Assembly (NCBI RefSeq): GCF_029784155.1
Contig: NC_073692.1
Location: 277,780,413 to 277,844,412, forward strand
Direction of reading: 5' to 3'
DNA: 64,000 nucleotides
From: Uranotaenia lowii
Lineage: Eukaryota > Arthropoda > Insecta > Diptera > Culicidae
This document shows, one piece after another, positions 55,856-64,000 of this stretch. The notes beneath the pieces are model-generated. The model was not told where the DNA came from, ran no database searches, and saw nothing but the letters and a program-made list of their open reading frames with translations. The first letter of the stretch is position 1. Every line of letters starts with the position of its first letter. The position numbers and the translations under genes are program-made.

Positions 55856-57737
55856 CTAGTTTCTTAATCGTTCACTCATGTTATGCTCAATCCGGTGTTT
55901 GAAAGTTGCAATGGACACATTAAAATCAAATAGGGTATAATTACGGAGAAAGCATATTTTTGCGGCACGAAGGGGGTCGTTACTGCCATAGCGCGTACTT
56001 CGTGGTTCCAATGAGAGCCAGTCTCGATTCCGAAGGGTTCGTTCTGGAGCATAAATGTTACAATGGGAAAGCAGCCAACAGCAGTCAATTTCATTTCTTA
56101 AGATCTTTGCCACGAACAGTGATCGACCAATGGAATGACGATCAGCCAGCGTATGGAGTCCAAGCAGAGCACATCGTTGTGGATAAGGCAGTAGATTTAA
56201 CGGGTTTTCCCAAGGTAGTTCACGGAGAGCATACCGCACAAATCGCCGTTGAATTGCTTCGAAACGCGCAACCCACAAAGCCTCAAACGGCCACCATACC
56301 AGATTCGCAGATTCCAATATTGATCGAACCAGGCAGCAATACAAAGCTCGCAAGCAGACGGGATCGGTGAATTCTGTACTCAGGCGTATAATGAATCCCA
56401 GCATCCTGTTGGCCTTCTCGAGTACCACAGAGTAATGGGGCTTAAAAGTCATATGACGGTCCAATAAAACTCCAAGATCCTTTATCTGATCCACACGTTG
56501 CAGTGACTCACCCAGTATGCTGTATTCATATATTAATTGATGTTTCCTCCGACCGAATGTAATAACACAACACTTAGCAACGCTTAAAACCAGTAAATTA
56601 TCAGCACACCAGTTCACAACCATGTCCAGGAAGCCTTGTAACTCGTAACAATCAGCTAAACTGTTTATGACCAAAAATATTTTTAGGTCGTCCGCATACA
56701 GGAGAACTCCACGGCCAATAAGAAGCAAATTAATGTCATTACAGAACATTGTAAACAACAAAGGGCCCAAGTTGCTGCCTTGTGGAACCCCAGACTTTGG
56801 AATAAAATCAGGAGATTCTGCAGAACCAATTCTGACAGCTAAACGGCGATTCGTAAGATAACTTTTTATCCAAGCACATAGTCGTTCAGAGCATCCCAAA
56901 CGTTGCAATTTTTTCAGGAGAATATCGTGATTCAATGAATCGAATGCAGCCGAAATATCAGTATAAATTGCATCAATTTGCTTTCCGCCATCCATTTCTG
57001 ATATGCAATATGATGTAAAAACTGTCAAATTCGTGGTTACCGAACGTTTAGGGAAAAATCCGTGCTGATTTTCAGAGATCCAGTTCCGACAAGCTGAGAA
57101 CATAACATCGTTTACGATCCTCTCTAATACCTTCGAGCAGGCAGCTAGTGATGTGACACCACGGTAGTTCAGAATTTTTGCTTATCACCTTTTTTATAGA
57201 CTGGGCTCATAAACGATCTTTTCCAGAGGTCGGGGAATTTTTGCTGTTCTAGGGACCGGTTAAAGATGTGAGTGAGTGGTTTCACTAAAAGAGTACGACA
57301 CTTCTTAAGAACGCACGCCGGAATTCCATCCTGTCCGGCTGATGTAGTATACTTCAGTTTACCAATGGCTTCAAGAACCATTTCCTCGCTTATAGAAAAA
57401 ACATCCAGATTCAACACATCTATGGGTAACCGTGTGACGGCTGCGAAAGTTTGATCAGCAGTTGGCGATAGATCAGAGAAAACACTGGAGAAGTGCATCG
57501 CGAAGAGGTTGCATTTTTCGGCAGAAGACGTGGCAATTCTATCATTTAGTTGGAGTACTGCAGGCAGACCGGATTCCTTCCGTTTTGAGTTGACAAATTT
57601 CCAGAATTTGCTATAATCCTGATGTATCTATAAAAGCCCTTCCAAACTTTCTTGCCATTCATTGCATTTTTCGGAAGCATGTTATTCCAAGTATATATGC
57701 TCCAAAACTTGGAACGATAATTGATACCAAAGATCAA
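55856..57737 (-). pseudogene. Jockey-type LINE, 5'-truncated, RT core still open
   Basis: The main frame (57103 to 55856, 415 codons) carries the reverse transcriptase and C-terminus: TDISAAFDSLNHDIL at residues 48-62 with the first catalytic Asp (49), the SGVPQGSNLGP block at 104-114, and YADD at 136-139. After this come DLGVLLDRHMTFKPHY (~212-227) and LVRSILESANLVW (~260s), usual for Jockey-clade elements that copy themselves into DNA by target-primed reverse transcription. Upstream, 57498-57169 carries the RT fingers (KLKYTTSAGQDGIPACVLKK, FMSPVYKKGDKQK) one frame off; a single-base slip near 57185 separates it from ILNYRGVTSLAACSKVLERI. Further upstream (57737-57500) KFWSIY/KFWKFVNSKRKESG-like pieces are out of frame. 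The endonuclease and ORF1 are missing. The 3' tail is AT-rich with AATAAA words near 55770. Confidence 0.85.
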
Positions 57738-58379
57738 TGAAAAGAATTTAAGTGGAGCGAAATCAACACCTAGAAATTTTTAAGGTCAAAGGAGACTTAA
57801 TACTTTATTGAATGAGACTTGATCCCTTATTCAGAGGACCCTTACCTTAGGTAAAAACCAGATAAAATCGATGGATTACATACCCATTGACAATTCGTAG
57901 TCAAATTCCAAATTTGTTGTTCGTTGTTCGTTGCTTATGTTTTTTGTAGTCACAGTGTTACGTTTGTATTTATCTTACGGTATAGAGCGAATACGCAAAC
58001 TTTTATTTTTAAACCCATTCCCTCTAAATAGGCACAGAGCGTGCATTCATTGAAACCACCCCTGAATGACATATAAAAAATCAACACACGGGACGGCGAC
58101 GGCGACGTCGACGGAAAATAGAGGGAAAAAGAAATGAGTCAGCAAAATTGTGAGGGGAGACGCGGGTGAGATCTGCTGCTGTTCGGTCGTACGAGGTGAC
58201 GTGAAAGCAAAACTGCCAAAATTCGGTCGCAAAAATAGTCTTTTCACGGTCGAAGTGCATCGCTCATGTGGGAGGAAGTTTTCAATTTGCTCTGGAACGT
58301 GCATTCATCCCGGAGGCCGATTGATCCTGGAAATCGACCCACAAAAGTCGCCCATGTCGGGTGAAATCTGATCGAGAAA
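57738..58379. other. unassigned DNA upstream of a GC-rich segment
   Basis: 57740-58060 is AT-rich. 58080-58380 is GC-rich with a GGCGACGGCGACGTCGACGG run near 58094. A GCATAAAAAG at 58381 is a possible TATA box for the segment that follows. Confidence 0.35.
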
Positions 58380-58563
58380 GGGCATAAAAAGAAAAAAAAT
58401 CCCATCGCCGCTTTGAGGTTAGTTGGTTGATTTTCTGCTGCTGCTTCGAGTGCAGAAAGCAGTAGGATAGTGTGTGAACATTCTTGTTCGCGGAAACATC
58501 GTCGTCGAGGGGATTAGTGTTCCTCGGATTGTGGTTGCCGGAAAGATTCGTCAGTAGAGCGAA

Positions 58564-59162
58564 ATGGCTTCATATCCGACGGATCAGGTGGAGATTTTGT
58601 GTGGTTGCAATTTGGTCCACGCTTTTCATCTCTGGGAGGAATCTATACCAGAAAGCATCTGGTGCGGCATGCGCACCCCAAGAGACACGATGGTCCGTCA
58701 GCCCTCAGGAGCCTGGAAGCATTCGGCGACAAATGCGCGCAACGGAATCCGGACAGAAATCCGTCTACCCTCGGGACTACAGAAGCTACGCGGGAACCTG
58801 CATGTGCATGCGATAGACGTCGAGGGGTGCATGACAGCGGCGGAAGAGAGCCCGGAGAGGCCGTCAAACGACCAGAACAAATTGCATGTAAGTCTCTGAT
58901 TGATTTACTGTGATAGGGAGACATTTTAAAATGAGTCTTTGAAATTTCCGCAACACCTAGTTGCCACCTCAGATTTGCGTACTTTGTTTAAGGGCAAGAA
59001 AGCCATAATTTATTTTTGTTATAACAGGCTCGCCGCCTAACCCCACTATCTCGCAGGAGGACCGTCGTGATGTTGCTGTGTTGGGTCCCGAACACCACCA
59101 GGACGTTGTTGCACTCCGCACGCCGCCCCTGACATGGAGAACAGACGCGTACGGAGCCCTCT
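58564..59162 (+). CDS. candidate two-exon GC-rich gene or gene-like fragment
   Basis: A GC-rich block with a TATA-like element at 58381, a good start context (GCGAAATGG at 58564) and a donor GTAAGT at 58889. A pyrimidine-rich acceptor, TTATTTTTGTTATAACAG, ends at 59028. All three forward frames are open before the donor. From the ATG, the frame gives MASYPTDQVEILCGCNL and ends NDQNKLH at the donor, then ARRLTPLSRRR and a stop about 35 codons into exon 2. The neighbouring frame without an early ATG joins ...RPEQIAC to SPPNPTISQEDRRDVAVLG and stays open to 59162. No domain is recognised in either. It could be a first exon of a host gene or the 5' part of an unknown TE. A LINE tail follows at 59365. 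Confidence 0.3.
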
Positions 59163-59364
59163 GACTCAGTCTGCATGCGACCAAAGCATCCACCGGGGTT
59201 GGGTACCCGATCTCCGCTAAGGTTGCTCGCACCCCAGCTAGTACCACGGGGAGGTAGAGAATCGGAGTTGCAGACAAGAGGTAATATGACCACTACCCGA
59301 AGGTTGGGTGTATGGGGTCTCGAGTTGCACATTGTCTACCGTTCACTAGCCTGCGTACCTGCGT

Positions 59365-59735
59365 ACACTCGGAGTATTCGAGCGACGAGTGTTAAGAACC
59401 ATCTTTGGCGGCGTTCAGGAGAACGGAGTGTGGAGGCGAAGGATGAACCACGAGCTCGCGCGACTCTACGGCGAACCCAGTATCCAGAAGGTGGTTAAGG
59501 CTGGCCGGATTCGCTGGGCGGGACATGTTGCGAGAATGCCGGACGACTGTCCTGCAAAACAGGTGTTCGCTACGAATCCGGTAGGAACAAGACGAGCGGG
59601 GGCGCACCGAGCGAGGTGGTTAGACCAAGTGGAGCGTGATCTGGCGAACGTGGGGTGCCCAAGAAATTGGAGAACGGTTGCTATGAACCGAGTGAATTTT
59701 AAGAATTATGTTCGTCAAGTTATGTCGTGAGACGG
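59365..59735 (+). pseudogene. LINE C-terminal fragment
   Basis: From about 59365 the frame reads GVFERRVLRTIFGGVQENGV, WRRRMNHELARLYGEPS, then RIRWAGHVARMPDDCPAKQV, RARWLDQVERDLANVGCPRN and WRTVAMNRVNFKNYV, ending at TGA 59728-59730. This is the conserved tail after the RT of many insect LINEs (RMNHELxxLYxEP...RLRWAGHVxRM...WLDxVExDL...NWRxxAxDR). RT and endonuclease are absent, so the copy is strongly 5'-truncated. About 113 codons remain open without a stop, so it is not very old. The clade was not assigned; it differs from LINE-A. Confidence 0.75.
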
Positions 59736-59833
59736 AATACTATGTAAATAATCGTACTCAAATTCCTTTTTATTTCAAAGTTTAAAATTCTAATAAAAAT
59801 GTTTTAAATTAAATTACCTTTCTTTTGCATATA

Positions 59834-61087
59834 AAGGGTGATGCGGTCCAAATTTGGTCAAGGGAAAACGCGTGTAAATCGGTAAAATTATTTAAAAAAT
59901 CAATTTAAACTTAATTTTCAAGTTTAATTAGTATAAAATTCAGGAAAAATATTCAGTTAGGCTTTCGCTTTTCCAAATTCGAATTTCCGGGCCTTACGCT
60001 TGACCCCTGCCATCAGATTTTGTACAGCCACCTTGTCAACCTTCTTCGCCGCAGAAATTCAGTTTGCCTTGAACTGCTGCTCGTCCTTAGCAGTTTTTTT
60101 GGTCTTCTTTAGGTTCCGCTTGACAATAGCCCAGTATTTCTCAATTGGGCGGAGTTCTGGCGTGTTGGGAGGGTTCTTGTCCTTGGAAACCACCTGCACG
60201 TTGTTGGCGGCGTACCATTCCATGGCCTTTTTACCGTAAAGGCAACTGTGCGGAACAACCGTGTTTCTTCAGGAAAGGCAGCAGACGTTTATTCAAACAC
60301 TCTTTCACGTACATTTCTTGGTTGACAGTCCCGGAAGCTATGAAAATGCTGCTTTTCAATCCACAGGTACAGATGGCTTTGCAAACCAGACCTTTCTTCG
60401 CGAACTTTGACAGTTTCATGTGCTTGAAAATATATGCTACCTTTCCCCTTCCTTTTGCCGTATAAAACTCCTGTCCCGGAAGCTGCTTGTAGCCGGCTTT
60501 GACGTAGGTTTCGTCGTCCATTACCACGCAGTCAAACTTCGTCAGCATCTTTGTGTACAGCCTCCGGGATCGCGCTTTGGCCGTCGTATTTTGTTTATCA
60601 TCGCGATTTGGAGTCACTACTTTCTTGTAAGTCGAAAGTACGGCTCGTTTTTTGGCTCGATGCACGGTTGTTTACGATACACCCAGCTTATTTGCGGCAT
60701 ATCGGAGAGAGAGGTTAGAGTTTCCCTTGAAACTACCGGCAACTCTCTTTGTCGTATCAGCGGCTTTCGGTTTTCGATTTCCCCTCGATCCAGAATTCCT
60801 GGCTGTCGACAAACGTTCCCCAAACACTTTAATTACATTTGTAACGGTTGATTTGGCAACTTTTAGCGATTTTGCCAGCTTCACGTGCGAGTAGCTCAGA
60901 TTTTTGCGATGCGCGAGCAAAATTTTGATATGCTGCTTTTCTTCCTTGGACGGCATTTTGACAACTAAAGAGTGAATTCCAAAATCAAAATAGGAGCAAC
61001 ATTCTACACACACATACCTTCAAAATGAGGGGTGTTCAGGTTTTTTAAATGCAAAATTGAAAGAAATACGTCAAGTTCATCACCCTT
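59834..61087 (-). mobile_element. DD37E Tc1/mariner-type transposon, copy 3, both ends present
   Basis: AAGGGTGATGCGGTCCAAAT at 59834 and the inverted CATCACCCTT at 61087 are both flanked by TA (59832-59833, 61088-61089). Total length is 1254 bp, close to a full element. Confidence 0.9.
59957..60956 (-). pseudogene. DD37E transposase, most complete copy but lacking the second Asp
   Basis: Starts at 60956 (MPSKEEKQHIKILLAHRKN). Both N-terminal helix-turn-helix regions are present (KLAKSLKVAKSTVTNVIKVF and NKLGVS.TTVHRAKKRAV, with one stop between S and T near 60673). The catalytic domain starts with VVMDDETYVKAGYKQLPGQE (first Asp) and continues unbroken through GLKSSIFIASGTVNQEMYVK to KKHGCS. 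A deletion of about 30 bp then removes the FRPDLASCHY block with the second Asp. The next frame resumes at GKKAMEWYAANNVQVV and keeps the Glu (RPIEKYW) and the tail to the stop at 59957. A normal transposase of this group is about 340 residues. Confidence 0.88.
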
Positions 61088-61089
61088 TA

Positions 61090-62230
61090 TTTACGAATTG
61101 ACTAAATTGCTATCCGATCCATTTTTTTTTTTTTTGACAAAGCTTGTCGCGTTAATGAATGATATAAAATCACTTAATACCAACGTGTTTACGATGGTTA
61201 TTGAAATGTCTTAATAATCGATTTGGATTATCATTTCTATTACGATTTATGTTAGCTGGAGCATATGTACCATCTAGTTTTGAAGACTTTTTGATAGTAT
61301 TGCTATCATAGCAACGCTTTACGAATAAGCTGGGAAAATATGATGTGTATGATGTGGTTGTTTGATCAACAAAAAAACCCAATTATTTTCCTGATTTTTA
61401 GATCCCGAATGCTTGTAAACAGAGTTTAGATGAGGGAGTGCATTAAACTTGCCAACGTCGACCGAATTGAGCGGGGATCGACTCTATTGATTTCACGGCT
61501 CGCGGCCAAGATAACAAATCATTCAATTAGTCCAACACCATTCGTCGCATCGAATTAAGCCGTCACACAAACAATCTAAACCGTTCTACTCCCGCACAGA
61601 TCGCCGTCATTCGTCCATGGCCATTGAAACAAACCAGCAAAAAATAAAACCTGGGAAAAGCGGAGAAAACAACCCGGAGAGCCCCACACACAAATCGCAA
61701 AGTCGCCTAAAGCAAATAAATAGCAAAGTTATCGCTTTTGGCGGCGCGCATTGTGATGACGACGGGCTTTTATTATTTTCATTCCATTTCGTAAGCAGCT
61801 TTTCGCACACGCAAACATACACACACACCCACACATTCAGCAAAAGCAGACACAAGGGAGGAGAAATAAACGCAATTCAGAGGATTTTTCCTTCGGACGG
61901 ACGACTGGAATCTAGAGGAAAGGGGAACTTGTTGATGGCCAGGCAGGACACGCAATCCTGTTGGGCTGGGCTAAAGATTCCTGGTAGCTTGGAACGGAAA
62001 CAGAATAAAGTGAAGTCAGTCTTCTGCTGCCAGGTCAGGTCCAAGTTGCAGAACAACAGCAGCAAACGAGGAATTGGGGCGTAAAAAAGAAAACTAAGCT
62101 TGACCGGTCAATTCTGCTGGTGGCATAACTAGTCCTACAATTCACACAGAAGATGAAAATCACCCATCACTGAACGTAAACTCCTGCTCAGGCTTCCGAA
62201 AAGTACAGCTTTGCTATGACAGCCTTTTTC
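61090..62230. other. GC-richer, apparently single-copy DNA
   Basis: From ~61400 on the sequence looks non-repetitive and balanced in composition. It contains a short (CA)n-rich stretch (61804-61838). A forward frame at 61617-62084 (155 codons) has basic and Ser/Asn-rich composition and no known domain; the reverse strand is also open. It may be host regulatory or 5' untranslated sequence. Confidence 0.4.
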
Positions 62231-62241
62231 TTGCCAAACAA

Positions 62242-62993
62242 ACTGTCTCGGTTTTCCTTGCCACTCGGTTCGCTGCTGTGCCGTCGGTAACGAATCGTAA
62301 TGCTTCGGCTACATCGCACACGTGCGAGAACCCAGGCTGTATCTGAACAATCTGCTCAAAGCATGCGTTGCCGAAAGTGTTGTGCTATAAGCTGTAGCGA
62401 ACCCAACCGACAGTTCGGTTTTCATCCCCCCATCCTCCTGTTTCGAAAATAATTTCATCCTAACTGTCGGCTGCAGGGCGTGACAGTTTTTGCAGGACTG
62501 TCACGGGTGACTGTAGTGCCCATACCGTACCCATGCCCGATCGTATGCGCTGCTGCTCGGTTCGAATAGCCATCTATTCGCACCGAGCAGCAGCATACGA
62601 TCGGCGCGCAACGCGATGTGTGGTGCCGGTGCAGGTTAGGCGGAAAGGGGAGGGGAGGGTGATTGGGGTGATCACCACCCGCAGTAGCTTCAAGCAAAAG
62701 GAAAATTCATATGTTCGTTCGAAATTAACTTGGCCCTAGCGAATCTCGGCTACAGTCGGACGGAGTAAGTAGTACTGTCATGCGAAATTCAACGCATTGA
62801 AAACTGTCACGAAGATATTTCCAAAACTGTCACGAAGCTTAAAAAATTTTCATACCCACGAACAAACTCTCGCATGTAGTAAAACGAGGAATCGCTGTAC
62901 ATCGCACGACCGCTCCTTTTAAAACTGTCGGGGAAGAAATATTCGGGAAGCTTTCACCGAGGTGCATGTGCGACTTTCGCAAGAATACTGTCG
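62242..62993. promoter_or_regulatory. cluster of ten ACTGTC/GACAGT motifs
   Basis: ACTGTC or its complement occurs at 62242, 62409, 62463, 62482, 62497, 62774, 62803, 62826, 62924 and 62988. Random sequence of equal base use would give about 0.4 in 750 bp. Five of them extend to CTGTCA/TGACAG, the core bound by TALE homeodomain proteins such as Homothorax/Meis. The region is GC-richer than the window and free of recognisable transposons, so a regulatory element is plausible, but function is inferred only. Confidence 0.4.
62537..62604. ncRNA. 68-nt near-perfect hairpin
   Basis: CCGATCGTATG pairs with CATACGATCGG, CTGCTGCTCGGT with ACCGAGCAGCAG, and CGAATAG with CTATTCG around a 4-base CCAT loop. 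The stem is ~30 bp with one 2-base bulge and one mismatch. Size and shape are like a pre-miRNA or small structured RNA, but a recent inverted duplication or palindromic binding site would look the same. It sits inside the ACTGTC cluster. Confidence 0.5.
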
Positions 62994-62999
62994 TTCGCC

Positions 63000-64000
63000 A
63001 GTACTTTTCGGAAGCCTGCTCCTGCTTCTACTTAAGTGTTGGCGTTGCCATACCGATTGCCGGTGATCTGTACTGCTGCATCTCTAGTCTGCACTCTTTC
63101 TCGAGGATGCTGCTTGACTTGTACAAACAATAGAAGGAATCAACAATAACAGCAACAACAAAAATCCTTTTTAGGATTTGAAATCGCAACCCCTCCCTGC
63201 TTCAAAACAACAGGTGTTTTTAACACCGCAAAAAATATACCTGAATTAAAGTAAAAAAAATATTTTCGACGAAATGTTGGTCGATTTCGATACATCCAAA
63301 ACGTCTAAAACAAAGCATCAACTCAATCATGGAGAGAGGTTTCACTCAAAGCGGTATTCCCAATAAAGTTTTTTCAACTCTGGATGCGCTTCAGTCCTTT
63401 TTTGCGGTTATAAGATAGTTTTAGACAACTAAAATTAAATGTAAATAATTGTGGGGAATTGTGATTCACAGAATAAACAAATTACTATTACCATGTCAAA
63501 ATTCTATTTCTTCTCCATGAAATTTCTTTTATGAAATCACTGTTTTGGGTCAACTCATAAACTTTGCATTATACCTATTTGGTCAATGTTGTTTTAGTGG
63601 CCCACGATTCCCAACCATTTTTAAAAATTCAAAAAATATTCCTTTTTCAAAACAGTCCAAACTTAAGGAAAATAACTTTTTTAAATAAAAAAAAAGCCTA
63701 ATGATACCTCAAAAGTGTAGAAAACCATACAATTTTTTTAATTCATTTTATCTTTAAATATAAAGAAGTTACGTAACAAATAAAAAAAATGGCTCATGAT
63801 TCCCCACTCTCCCATATCCAAACTTTCAATAAATATTGGAAAAATTGGACAAAAGCTTGCATTCAACAAAATTGCATAAAATGTACATTGTATAAATAAA
63901 TAAAACTAGTTATGTTAGATAGAAAATTTGAATAAAAAAAATCGGATACAAAAGATCATTTAACTCCAATCTTCTCCAGTTTGACAACTGTTTGATATTT
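63000..64000. other. intergenic DNA, no gene seen
   Basis: GC falls again after ~63150 and the end of the window is AT-rich. No frame, repeat or signal recognised. Confidence 0.5.

Noticed and set aside
1..64000. CRISPR arrays, bacterial operons, rRNA genes
   Set aside because: Looked for and not seen; the tandem repeats have no unique spacers and the sequence is clearly eukaryotic.

Overview
This is a eukaryotic intergenic or intronic window from an insect, most likely a mosquito. It is AT-rich and full of homopolymer runs. It has no bacterial-style gene packing, and almost every recognisable coding stretch belongs to a transposable element. The best taxonomic hint is three copies of a Tc1/mariner-type transposon whose catalytic D and E are 37 residues apart; this DD37E group is known from mosquitoes. 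tRNA-derived SINEs, Penelope, R1-type and Jockey LINEs, hAT, TTAA-target and TA-target MITEs and long inverted repeats fit the same picture. The species cannot be named from the sequence.

Layout. 1-12.3 kb is a nested stack. A LINE ('LINE-A') is split into 1968-2352 and 10725-12260, and the gap holds an R1-type LINE in three pieces (2365-2605, 7985-8480, 10241-10690). The first gap in that LINE holds an element with inverted ends (4231-7187), which contains a C2H2 zinc-finger remnant and a nearly perfect Penelope palindrome (4933-7032). 14.7-17.3 kb is a second LINE-A copy cut off by a DD37E transposon. 17-28 kb is AT-rich DNA with small MITEs, a ~165-bp satellite-like repeat and a SINE. 28.1-31.1 kb is a TTAA-flanked foldback element with a 13-bp minisatellite core. 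31.8-32.9 kb is a hAT-type element with an exact 8-bp target duplication. 33.9-35.2 kb is an array of ~150 copies of a 9-bp unit. 36.3-38.3 kb is a second DD37E copy, itself interrupted.

38.8-39.5 kb is a small TIR element carrying what looks like an intact two-exon mini-gene of 64 codons. 42-46 kb holds two MITEs and a long inverted repeat; one MITE has landed in the A box of a SINE. 51.5-53 kb is an inverted pair of tRNA-like SINEs around a hAT MITE. 53.2-53.8 kb has an unidentified coding-like stretch. 55.9-57.7 kb is a 5'-truncated Jockey-type LINE whose RT core is still open. 58.4-59.2 kb is a GC-rich, possibly spliced gene-like segment, followed by a LINE tail and the third DD37E copy. 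61.1-63.2 kb is GC-richer, apparently non-repetitive DNA with a strong 68-nt hairpin and a dense cluster of ACTGTC motifs.

Apart from three uncertain candidates (38972-39257, 53190-53790, 58564-59162) I see no host gene. The elements do not form a pathway; the window is best read as layers of insertions whose order can partly be reconstructed.
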